Shown here piece after piece: positions 1 through 7,736 of a stretch of 12,608 nucleotides of DNA. The DNA is taken from assembly GCA_025331435.1 (NCBI GenBank), contig JAIWNI010000290.1:1-12608 (forward strand), in the 5' to 3' direction. The position numbers were made by a program, and so were the translations under genes. Below the pieces are notes generated by a model. It saw only the letters and a program-made list of their open reading frames with translations. It did no database searches and was not told the DNA's origin. Source of the DNA: Choanephora cucurbitarum. Its lineage: Eukaryota; Mucoromycota; Mucoromycetes; Mucorales; Choanephoraceae. How positions within the stretch are numbered: position 1 is the stretch's first letter; each line of letters begins with the position of its first letter.

Positions 1-35
1 ATCTATATATGTACTGAAAAATCGAATTTAATAAT

Positions 36-54
36 TCACTATCACGTGATGTGA
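36..54. repeat. Palindrome near the Helitron 5' end
   Basis: A perfect 10-bp palindrome, ATCACGTGAT (41-50), is flanked by TCAC (36-39) and GTGA (51-54), giving a near-perfect 19-nt inverted repeat with one unpaired base. It contains an E-box-like CACGTG. It may be a subterminal hairpin or a binding site for the transposase or a host factor; the sequence alone does not decide. Confidence 0.45.
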
Positions 55-117
55 CTTGCATTTTTTGGCCTTGATTTAATTTAATTCATCCATCTAAAAG
101 ATCCATCTAAAGAATGT

Positions 118-157
118 TTTATATATTCACCTCTCTCTCTTTCGAAGTAAAAAAAAA
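118..157 (+). promoter_or_regulatory. Probable core promoter/leader of the Helitron gene
   Basis: A TATA-like stretch (TTTATATATTC, 118-128) is followed by a CT-rich run (about 129-143) and an A-run that ends directly at the ATG at 158. A pyrimidine-rich run just before an A-rich leader is common at fungal start sites. The leader would be very short, about 10-30 nt. The call rests on composition only. Confidence 0.35.
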
Positions 158-3100
158 ATGAATAATCAAACAACTATTGCTCCCAGAATCTGTTCAGGTT
201 GTAGATCTGAATTCATTCACTCTAGATTTTCAACATGCGATACCTGTCGAGTAAGTTTTGACGCGTTAATGAGGCTTTGATATAACTGGCTTGACTTATA
301 TTATTATTTGTTTTAGGAACGTGGAAGAATTAGAGCTGCCAACAGAAGACAGAATGCTGATATTCCCAGACGTAGAGAACGATCCGTCCAGCTTCCTGCT
401 GCGTTCATTTCTGAACTTGGACGTCTGCGACCTTTTGACCTTGGTCCAATGGACAAAGTCTGTACTCACTGCGGTGCTAAGCACTGGGAAGCTGAGTTGC
501 CCACACAATGCACTTCCCAAAACAGATTTTGGATGAGCTGTTGTAAGGCAGGAGCTGTAAAGCTCGAAACCCTTCATTCACCTCCTAATTTCTTAAAGAC
601 TTTACTTGAAGAAATGAGTACACGAGGTCGTCTTTTTAGAGACAATATTAGAAGGTACAATGCAGCCTTTGCTTTCACTTCTTTAAGATGCGAAGTTAGC
701 AATAGCAACCTTAGCAATATGCCTTTCCAGATTCATGGTCAGATGTATCATATGCAAGGTCCTCTTTTGTCTGAAGGGGATACCAGTGCTAGATATGCTC
801 AGTTGTATATCTTTGATCCTCAGTTTGCAGCTTCAGTCAGATCCACAAATAACAACGATTTGGATAGGGACATTATAAGTAACTTGACTTTAATGCTTCA
901 TGAACAAAATCCTTTTGTCGGATTGTATAAGACTGCACATGAGCTTCTCATGAATACTGAAAACAGTGAAAATGAAACTCCTTTTGTTCGAATTTGCCCA
1001 TCGATGAGAATTGAGTTAGTAGCTGGATCAGATCGTCGCACTGAAAACCTTCCTACTTCTGATGAAGTTGCAGGAATTATCCCCAATGAGCATAATGCCG
1101 AAGGCTTCAGAGACATCCGTATCTATCTTCGTGATAGTGAAGATGTGCACTCTTACACAAACATTTCACAGAACCATGCTTTGTACATGCCATTGCATTA
1201 TACGCTTCTGTTTCCTACTGGTGATTTGGGTTGGCATTGGGGCTTGAGATTGAATGATGGATCAACTCGCCTAACTCAAAGAGCCTATTATCGCTACAGA
1301 CTGCATCAAAGAGCAAGCGAGTATCCAATTCTTTTCTTGAGCAAAAGATTGTTTCAACAATACTTGGTAGACGTCTGGGCCATTTGTGATCAAAATAAGC
1401 TTGATTGGATTAGAAACCATCAATCCAACATAAGAGCTGATCTCTACAATGGTTTGCAAGATGCTCTCATCAATGACGATGTTGATGCTGCTTCTTTGGG
1501 TAGAAGGTTTATCCTTCCAAGTAGCTACACGGGTGGCCCCCGTTTCATGGCTAAGCTTTATCAAGATTCCATGGCCATTGTAAGATATTTTGGCAAACCC
1601 TCTCTGTTCATCACTTTTACAGCCAATCCAAGATGGATCGAAATTCAAAGAGAATTATTGCCTGGGCAAAACGCCTCAGATCGACCTGACTTGGTTGCAA
1701 GAGTGTTTGACATGAAAGTAAAAGCATTGTTGAAAGACTTGAAGACAAAACAAGTTTTTGGATCATACAGGGGCTTGGTCAGAACTATTGAGTACCAAAA
1801 ACGTGGACTTCCACATCTACACTTACTTTTGTTCTTGGATCCCACCCTAAATATGGACACTGTAGAAAAGATTGACCAAATCATTTCGGCTGAGTTACCA
1901 TGCAAGGAATCTGATCCTGAACTCTATGAAATTATCACCAAGAACATGGTTCATGGTCCTTGCGGTGACCTCAACCCAAAGTCTCCGTGCATGGCTAAAG
2001 ATAGCAATGGTCAGCTTAAGTGTACCAAACGTTTTCCAAAAGCCTTTTCGGAAGAAACTGTATTGAGCGAAAACGGATATCCAACGTACAAACGATCGAC
2101 AACTGTCCAGTCATCATACACGATCCCTAATCCCTTAAGACATCGTAATGACCGTTTGGATATTGACAATAGATGGATCGTGCCTTATAATCCATATCTC
2201 TCAAAGAAATACAAGGCTCACATAAATGTCGAATGCTGTCAAGGTGTTGCTGCCATCAAGTACATAAACAAATATGTTTACAAGGGCTCTGATCGCACTA
2301 CACTAAGACTGAGTGACACGAGAGATGAAATTGAAAAGCATCTCCAAGGAAGATACATAGGTCCAACTGAAGCATTCGGACGTATTTTCGAATACAAAAT
2401 TCATGAAGAAGATCCCACTGTTACAACTTTGGCTCTTCATCTTCCTAATGAACAGCCTGTGTACTTTCCTGAGGATGCATCTGCACCTCAAATTCTAGAC
2501 ATTTTGGCAAATAGCAGCTCAATGTTGATTGCTTATTTCAAATACTATGAAAGTAATCCAACGAGTCAAAAGCATCTTTATCAAGATTTCCCAAACCATT
2601 TCGTTTGGAAACAAAACTCAAAGAGCTGGGTCCCACGTAAGAAAGGTTTTGCAATTGGAAGAATTCCTTTTTGTAGTCCTACATGTGGCGAGCGTTACTA
2701 CCTAAGACTTCTCTTAGTTAATGTTGCAGGCTCTAAATCATTTGATGAACTAAAGAATGTGAATGGGGTTCAATGTGCAACCTTTAAGCAAGCATGTGTT
2801 CAATTGCATTTAATTGAGGATGACCAAGAATGGACGAAATGCTTTCAAGAAGCTTATCTCTTTTCCTCTGGTCATACGCTTCGCAATTTGTTTGTCACTG
2901 CTTTAGTCTTTGGACAGCTCATTGATCCCATGTCACTTTGGCTTGAATTTCGTGATTCTATATGCGATGACTTACAGCATAAGTTGGAACAGATGCTTCC
3001 TGTACATGCTTTGGTATACATGTCAACAGGCATATCAGCCTTTTACAACGAGCAAGCCTCAATGGACTACGGCCTTCATTTAATTGAAAAAAAGCTCAAG

Positions 3101-4729
3101 GACTTTGGCAAATCTCTTGGCGATTTTAATCTGCCTTATAACAAGTATAACTGGGCAACCGAGTTGGGTCGAATCATTGCAGAAGGCAGTAACACTGGTA
3201 ATCCTCTGATTGATGAGCAGTTGTTGTACAACCATCAAGATGAAGAGTCAGCCTACAGATCCAAGTATGAAATCTTTAATGCGGATCAAAAACAGGCCTT
3301 TGATTTTATAGTTCACAAATTGCAGTCTTTTGATTTAGCAAGTGACTCTAACCCTTCTGATTCTGACAATAACATGTGCTTCTTTTTGCACGGACCAGCT
3401 GGTACCGGTAAGACTTTTGTCTACAATACTTTATGCAATTACTTGAGAGGTCAAAAGAAAATTGTTTTGTGCGTCGCTTCGTCTGGTATTGCTTCTCTGC
3501 TTTTGACTGGAGGGCGTACCTCTCATTTTCGATTCAAAATTCCTCTCAAGCTGAACGAGTCATCGACATGCAATATTCAAAAGAATGGTAAATTGGCCCA
3601 ATTACTTCGCCAAACGTCTTTGATCATTTGGGACGAAGTTCCTATGCAAAATAAGGCATGCTTTGAAGCTGTCGATCGTACTCTGAGAGATGCCTGCAGT
3701 AACCAGTCGCTTTTTGGTGGTATTCCTGTTGTTTTGGGTGGCGATTTTGCCCAGATTCCTCCTGTTATCAAGAATGGAACTAGAACTTCTATTGTAGAAG
3801 CTTCTATCAAGCATTCATACATTTGGCGTCAAACTCATGTTCTTCGCCTTCACATGAATATGCGTGTAGTAGGCACTTCATCAAACGATGTCCATTTCAA
3901 AAAATGGCTCTACTTGATGACCTACAATACTAGAATGCAAAATGCAAGGATACCTCTCCCTCAATACATATCAAAAATGCATGATTTAACTGATATAATT
4001 GCCAAGGTGTATTCTTCTGAGAGCCTTACACAAGCACTTGACAATCCAAGCCTTCTTTACAAATCAGCCATTCTTACTTCTAAGAATAGTGTGGTAGATT
4101 CAATCAATGAAGAAGTGCTCAACTTGATGCCTGGAGAACCTGTCACTTTGATCTCTGCAGATAAAGCTGATTATTCTGATGAGGAAAACAGCAACAACGA
4201 ACTCTATCGAGTTTCAAATGAGTACTTGCAAACGCTCAATCCAGGCAACTTTCCTCCTGCTAAGTTGACCTTAAAAGTAGGCTGTATTGTAATGCTACTT
4301 AGAAATCTGAACCCACAAAGAGGCCTATGCAATGGTACAAGACTCATCATCAAAAACATTGGTCAATATGTGCTTGAAGTTGTAGTTATGAATGATCAAA
4401 ATGATGGCAATCAGCAAATCGAGTTTATTCCTAGAATAACTCTTACTACTTTTGAAGACGATTATCCGTTTATTCTGTCAAGAAAACAGTTTCCTATTAA
4501 GCTAAGCTTTGCTATGACTATAAATAAGTCACAAGGCCAGTCCTTAACAAATGTCGGAATCGATCTTAGATCACATCTTTTTACACACGGACAATTATAT
4601 GTCGCTTTTTCTAGATCTACCAACCTACAAGGAATACACGTCTTACTTGAACCTGAATCACAGAATCAACAAACATCATGCACTGATAGCTATATAGATA
4701 ATATCATTTATCCCGAATTACTATTATAA
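158..4729 (+). CDS. Helitron Rep/helicase (RepHel), two exons, 1501 aa
   Basis: This is the Helitron replication initiator and DNA helicase: it nicks one strand through tyrosines, unwinds it and transfers it to a new site. Exons are 158-250 and 317-4729. The 31 codons of exon 1 join in phase 0 to 44 codons ahead of Met 449. Numbered on the spliced protein, exon 1 holds a zinc-finger-like C12xxC15...C27xxC30. The family's LGPMDKVCTHCGA follows (C80, C83), then the Helitron-like N domain with GDLGWHWG (about 333-340). The HUH motif RGLPHLHLL has H531 and H533, and IKYINKYVYKG has the paired tyrosines Y680 and Y684. The C-terminal SF1 (Pif1-like) helicase has Walker A GPAGTGKT (1057-1064), Walker B IIWDE (DE 1137-1138), GGDFAQIPP (1172-1180), NKSQGQSL (1434-1441) and LYVAFSRS (1458-1465). 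The length is usual for fungal Helitrons. No break is seen. The first exon is easily missed because an ATG-only reading starts at 449. Confidence 0.93.
251..316 (+). other. Intron in the Helitron RepHel gene (66 nt)
   Basis: The donor GTAAGT (251-256) follows codon 31 and the acceptor TTTTAG ends at 316. A branch-like CTTGAC lies about 25 nt before the acceptor. Splicing is phase 0 and joins the N-terminal zinc finger to a basic Arg-rich stretch leading into the conserved LGPMDKVC motif. Without splicing, exon 1 does not run in frame into exon 2. Confidence 0.8.
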
Positions 4730-4803
4730 ATAGCAAATATAATCATTTTTTAGACTACAATCTGACGTTGACTCATTTTAACTTGAATTCTATGTGTGTA
4801 TGT

Positions 4804-4866
4804 GGGGGTTGGGTGGGGGTTGGGTGGTGGTGGTGGGTGTGGGGAGGGGTGTGGGGAGGGGGGGGG
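4804..4866 (+). repeat. G-rich tract with quadruplex potential, Helitron 3' region
   Basis: About 63 nt contain only G, T and A on the plus strand. Runs of three or more G lie at 4804-4808, 4811-4813, 4815-4819, 4822-4824, 4835-4837, 4841-4844, 4846-4849, 4853-4856 and 4858-4866. Loops are mostly 1-3 nt, so several G-quadruplexes are possible. The tract lies between the RepHel stop and the terminal GC-rich segment, 63 nt from the element end. Its role is unknown. The Pro-rich reading on the minus strand is a compositional shadow. Confidence 0.85.
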
Positions 4867-4880
4867 TTGCCAGGATCGAA

Positions 4881-4929
4881 ACCGCAGGCGACGACGGCCG
4901 TAAGCGAGCGTAGCGAGTAGGTCGGCTAG
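4881..4929 (+). other. Helitron 3' terminus
   Basis: This is a GC-rich 49-nt end in an AT-rich setting. It holds the 8-bp palindrome ACGGCCGT (4894-4901), the direct repeat AGCGAG-CGT-AGCGAG (4903-4917) and the terminal CTAG (4926-4929), followed by T. The usual stable hairpin about 10 nt before CTRR is not obvious. The best pairing found is GCCG (4897-4900) with CGGC (4923-4926) over a 22-nt loop, which is weak. The boundary is set by the switch into gypsy pol coding sequence at 4930. Confidence 0.82.
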
Positions 4930-6807
4930 TATTTGAATACTCAACAATCGCCGAACGCACTTATGCTTGGTTGGTGGGAAACTATCTTCTCATACACGTT
5001 TACATGCGTATATCTTCCAGGTATTAGTAACGTAATTCCAGACGCACTCTCTCGACTTTATTCAGACAACGAAATCCCGTTGCTTCTGGAGGGGGGTAGT
5101 TGTGCTGATGTTACTAGTGATGGCTCAATAATTAAAAAGAAACGCAAGAGATTGACAAAAGAGCTGACCAAATCTAAAAAACCAATGCTGCGTTTTAATC
5201 GTTTTACAAAGTCACGCCCTACCAAAATATTTAGCGCAAACAAAGAACGAAGCACTTCTTCCGTTTCTCATGATAACTCTTCATCTTCTTCCAAAACTTT
5301 CTCGTCTGATGACAGTAACCGTGCCCCTGAAAGGTTGCTAACAGACAGCAAAGACAATCTCACTCACTCTTCATCATCACAAACAATCAGTTCTGACCTC
5401 AGTATAACTGCGAGGGCCTTGAAATTCATTGAATACATGACACCACCAATTCACGAGCGTGATACACTTATCTTGAGAGCTCATCTGTTAGGGCATTATG
5501 GATTACAGAGTATTGAGGACCAATTACACCATGATGGGTTACATTGGACAAACATGCGAAAAGATATTGAACGCATACTAGCTGACTGTTTAGAATGCAA
5601 CAAATTCAACATCGCTAAAGTAGGATATCACCCACCTAAATCAGTTCTGCCTGATCAACCATTGGACCATTGGTGCATGGATCTTGGATCTTTCGATGTT
5701 ACCTCAGATCAAGGCAACAACTTTATGCTTGTGCTTGTTGATTACTACTCACGATTTACTATCTTAAGAGCCTTACCGGACAAGCATAGTACCACCATTG
5801 CAAAGGAGTTACTTAATGTCTTCTCCCTATTTGGATTTCCCAAAATCATTAACAGCGATAATGGTGCTGAATTCGTAAATGATGTAGTCAATCAAATGAT
5901 GGAAATGAGTGGCATTGACAAGAGGGTATCTCTTCCCTACTCTCCTATGGGTAATTCTGTCAACGAAGCTTACGTGGGACTTGCTAAAAGGACCATCGTT
6001 AAGATGTTGCGCGGAAAAGGTGAATCTTGGTGTTCGTACCTCAATTACGCTCAATATTGTCTCAACATAAGATATGCACGTCTACACAAGTCTAGACCAT
6101 ACGCAGTACTATTCAACAGACAACCAAATGAGTTTCAGGATTACACTAAGACTGAGCCTACACTTAAGATGGAGAAAGCTGAAAACAAGATCATCGATGA
6201 AAAGTACAAATTCGTACAAGATGTCTTGATACCAGCATTGTCTGAGCGAATCAGAGAAACACAGAAACGTGATCATGAAAGATTCCAAAAGACACATAAG
6301 ATCGTTGAGCATCAGTATCCTATCGGAAGTAAAGTCATGATCAAGAACGTTAACAAAGCACGTAAGATAGATCAACGCTACGAAGGACCATTTTACATCC
6401 ATGGTATTACAAAGAATGGTAGCTACATATTGAAAGACAAAACTGGCACACTTCTGTCTAGAGATGTTCCCACATCACATATTGTTTACAAGCCAGCTGC
6501 AAACATCACACCTGAAAATCTTGATCAACTCAAGGAAGATCATTATGAGGTTCAATCAATCATTGATCATAGAGGTAAACATGGCAATTATGAGTACAGA
6601 GTTAGATGGAAAGGTTATGATGATCCCGCTGAGGACACATGGGAACCAATTGAGCACTTCGACTCAACCAAACACATTGAATTGTATTGGGGACGTCGTA
6701 ACGCTAACAAAACCTCTTCTAATAATCGTAAGACTTTACCTAAATCAGTCAATACGCGAAGAATCTCTACTCGTAATAAGAAAAGCTCCAGTGCTTCATC
6801 ACAATAG
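4930..6807 (+). CDS. Gypsy Pol C-terminus: RNase H tail, integrase, chromodomain (5'-truncated by Helitron)
   Basis: The frame is open from the Helitron junction (TAT TTG AAT...) to TAA 6805-6807. There is no real start here; the TTG at 4933 is an internal codon, and residues below are counted from it. The RNase H end is seen as VYLPGISNVIPDALSR (26-41). A lysine-rich then Ser-rich linker follows (about 60-160; KKKRKR at 68-73). The integrase zinc finger is H184, H188, C219, C222. The catalytic core has D250 (CMDLGSFD), D309 (SDNGAEF) and E345 (VNEAYVG), with the D-35-E spacing of retroviral-type integrases. The GPY/F-type module is at YEGPFYIHG (483-491), and the chromodomain (about 536-588) has RVRWKGYDDPAEDTWEP with aromatic residues Y538, W559, Y562 and W570. 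Chromodomains of this class steer integration to modified chromatin. A basic tail (590-624) ends the protein. As it stands the piece cannot yield full Pol. Confidence 0.9.
   Translation, partial: YLNTQQSPNALMLGWWETIFSYTFTCVYLPGISNVIPDALSRLYSDNEIPLLLEGGSCADVTSDGSIIKKKRKRLTKELTKSKKPMLRFNRFTKSRPTKIFSANKERSTSSVSHDNSSSSSKTFSSDDSNRAPERLLTDSKDNLTHSSSSQTISSDLSITARALKFIEYMTPPIHERDTLILRAHLLGHYGLQSIEDQLHHDGLHWTNMRKDIERILADCLECNKFNIAKVGYHPPKSVLPDQPLDHWCMDLGSFDVTSDQGNNFMLVLVDYYSRFTILRALPDKHSTTIAKELLNVFSLFGFPKIINSDNGAEFVNDVVNQMMEMSGIDKRVSLPYSPMGNSVNEAYVGLAKRTIVKMLRGKGESWCSYLNYAQYCLNIRYARLHKSRPYAVLFNRQPNEFQDYTKTEPTLKMEKAENKIIDEKYKFVQDVLIPALSERIRETQKRDHERFQKTHKIVEHQYPIGSKVMIKNVNKARKIDQRYEGPFYIHGITKNGSYILKDKTGTLLSRDVPTSHIVYKPAANITPENLDQLKEDHYEVQSIIDHRGKHGNYEYRVRWKGYDDPAEDTWEPIEHFDSTKHIELYWGRRNANKTSSNNRKTLPKSVNTRRISTRNKKSSSASSQ
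5086..5098 (+). other. Internal polypurine-tract-like sequence in gypsy pol
   Basis: CTGGAGGGGGGTA inside the RNase H-integrase linker closely matches CTGGAAGGGGGCTA, which contains the 3' polypurine tract at 7020-7033. It is in frame (LLEGG) and could be chance codon use or a central plus-strand primer site. No functional evidence is visible. Confidence 0.3.
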
Positions 6808-7021
6808 ACTGAGTCAAGTAGATACATTCCTTTTCCTATATAGTTTTTCTCCCACTGGGTTTTGATTAGGTTTTTATCGGAGTATCTCACTACTGACAAA
6901 TCTGCTTTCACGCATGAATCATGATGTTTATTAACAAACAACTACATTGTGCTTTTTGCTACATGATATCTTAAAACAAATGAAGCTCAAATTATCAGTC
7001 AAAGCAATCACGCTTGCGTCT
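6808..7021 (+). other. Gypsy 3' untranslated stretch, no gene seen
   Basis: This AT-rich stretch lies between the Pol stop codon and the polypurine tract. All frames are broken. No domain, repeat or RNA gene was recognised. Confidence 0.6.
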
Positions 7022-7033
7022 GGAAGGGGGCTA
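7022..7033 (+). promoter_or_regulatory. 3' polypurine tract (plus-strand primer site)
   Basis: GGAAGGGGG (7022-7030) plus CTA lies directly before the LTR start TGTTG. This is the expected place and composition for the RNase H-resistant primer of plus-strand DNA synthesis in LTR retrotransposons. Confidence 0.75.
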
Positions 7034-7299
7034 TGTTGTATTCATACAGTACGGATCTTATATTTATCCACTTATGACTTAACAATCACTTCTATTTCGA
7101 CTTCAGCTTGTTCCTTTGACAATTGTTTCGGATAATCCTTATTCAAGGTCAGTACTGACATCTCACCAATGATTTACCAGTTACTTGGATTCAGGTACAG
7201 TTGGCCAATCAACCTGTACAAGTACTTCTTCTCTACAAGACTGTCACCATCAATCTTACATCCGATTTGTCATTGATATTATCTTTTATCATTAGCCTC

Positions 7300-7306
7300 T
7301 ATAAAA
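7300..7306 (+). promoter_or_regulatory. TATA box in the LTR
   Basis: TATAAAA lies about two thirds into the LTR and would place the transcript start (U3/R border) near 7330. In the 3' LTR this promoter would fire into the flanking DNA. Confidence 0.5.
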
Positions 7307-7372
7307 GTTTTACAATCTCAGTTGAAATAGCATCTTCATGAAAAGTATAAATAAGATCAATATTTTGAAGTA

Positions 7373-7378
7373 AATAAA
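7373..7378 (+). terminator. Poly(A) signal in the LTR
   Basis: AATAAA lies about 70 nt after the LTR TATA box and is a candidate signal for 3' end formation of the retrotransposon RNA in R/U5. Confidence 0.45.
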
Positions 7379-7442
7379 AAGTATCTTTAGTCTGATTAAT
7401 TTCTCTTGTCTAATACAATTGTGAATTATTTGGTCTTCAACA

Positions 7443-7725
7443 GACTTGTTATTTTTCAATGAGATATTTTCAACTGAGAGAAATACAAATATATTGAAAA
7501 AAAGTGCGTTTTATTAGACGAATTTCTTTATATAGCGAGAGGCAAAGCTGATCCTAGAGAGTATACAATCATTGCTCTTCATGAGTAATAATTATGCATT
7601 AAGGGTTGTCAGAATACTTTACCGAACAGCTGAGTTTATTTCAAAAAATGTACCGGAAATTGGTATGTTGCCTGAGTCACATTTACAGTTGTGACATATG
7701 TCGTGACACACAGTGAAGAGGAGAA
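7443..7725. other. Flank between LTR and inverted Tnp2 segment; possible Tnp2 remnant on minus
   Basis: No intact gene is present. On the minus strand a frame runs open from 7725 down to a TAA at 7638-7636 (29 codons). This is exactly the frame that would follow the Tnp2 middle part if the neighbouring inversion were undone. Its sequence is too short and diverged to assign. It may be the start of the missing C-terminal half of the transposase gene, cut by the gypsy insertion at 7443. Confidence 0.4.
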
Positions 7726-7736
7726 GATACCTACTA
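7726..7736 (+). repeat. Left arm of 11-bp inverted repeat bounding the inverted Tnp2 segment
   Basis: GATACCTACTA is the exact reverse complement of 8389-8399. The match stops at both sides (7725 and 7737), so it is exactly 11 bp. It encodes IPT in the Tnp2 frame in both gene pieces. Confidence 0.85.

Larger units (their letters stand above)
2..4929 (+). mobile_element. Helitron rolling-circle transposon, apparently full length
   Basis: The element carries one intact Rep/helicase gene and has Helitron-type ends. The left end reads A|TCTATATATG: TC is the canonical 5' terminus and A the expected flanking base. The right end reads ...GTCGGCTAG|T: CTAG fits the 3' CTRR rule, followed by the expected T. 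The right boundary is firm because the next base starts an in-frame gypsy pol reading frame (RNase H tail). The left boundary is less certain because it lies one base from the window edge, so its flank cannot be read. No terminal inverted repeat or target duplication is expected for this class. Length is about 4.93 kb, with no extra captured gene seen. Because all catalytic motifs are present and the long exon is open, the copy may be autonomous and young. Confidence 0.88.
4930..7442 (+). mobile_element. 3' part of a Ty3/gypsy chromovirus retrotransposon, interrupted by the Helitron
   Basis: From left to right it holds the end of RNase H, integrase, GPY/F module, chromodomain, a 226-nt untranslated stretch, polypurine tract and 3' LTR. 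Gag, protease, reverse transcriptase and the 5' LTR are absent and should lie beyond the left edge, on the other side of the Helitron. The break is at a Helitron-type A|T target. The coding part is open for 1.9 kb, so the copy was probably intact when hit. Confidence 0.9.
7034..7442 (+). repeat. Gypsy 3' LTR, 409 bp
   Basis: It starts with TGTTG next to the polypurine tract and ends with CAACA, a 5-bp terminal inverted repeat of the TG...CA type. Inside are a TATA box (TATAAAA, 7300-7306) and an AATAAA (7373-7378) in the order expected for U3-R-U5. The 5' LTR is outside the window, so the pair cannot be compared. The right end is the less certain boundary. If correct, GACTT (7443-7447) is the candidate 5-bp target duplication. 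Confidence 0.72.

Noticed and set aside
4933..4935. TTG as the start of a stand-alone integrase/chromodomain gene
   Set aside because: The frame opens mid-domain at the Helitron junction, so this is a truncated polyprotein and TTG is an internal codon.
4750..4947. Pro-rich 65-residue frame on the minus strand
   Set aside because: It is the antisense of the G-rich Helitron 3' tract and spans the Helitron/gypsy junction; purely compositional.
6464..6865. 133-residue plus-strand frame overlapping the gypsy chromodomain
   Set aside because: Out of frame with a well-supported chromodomain; shadow frame.
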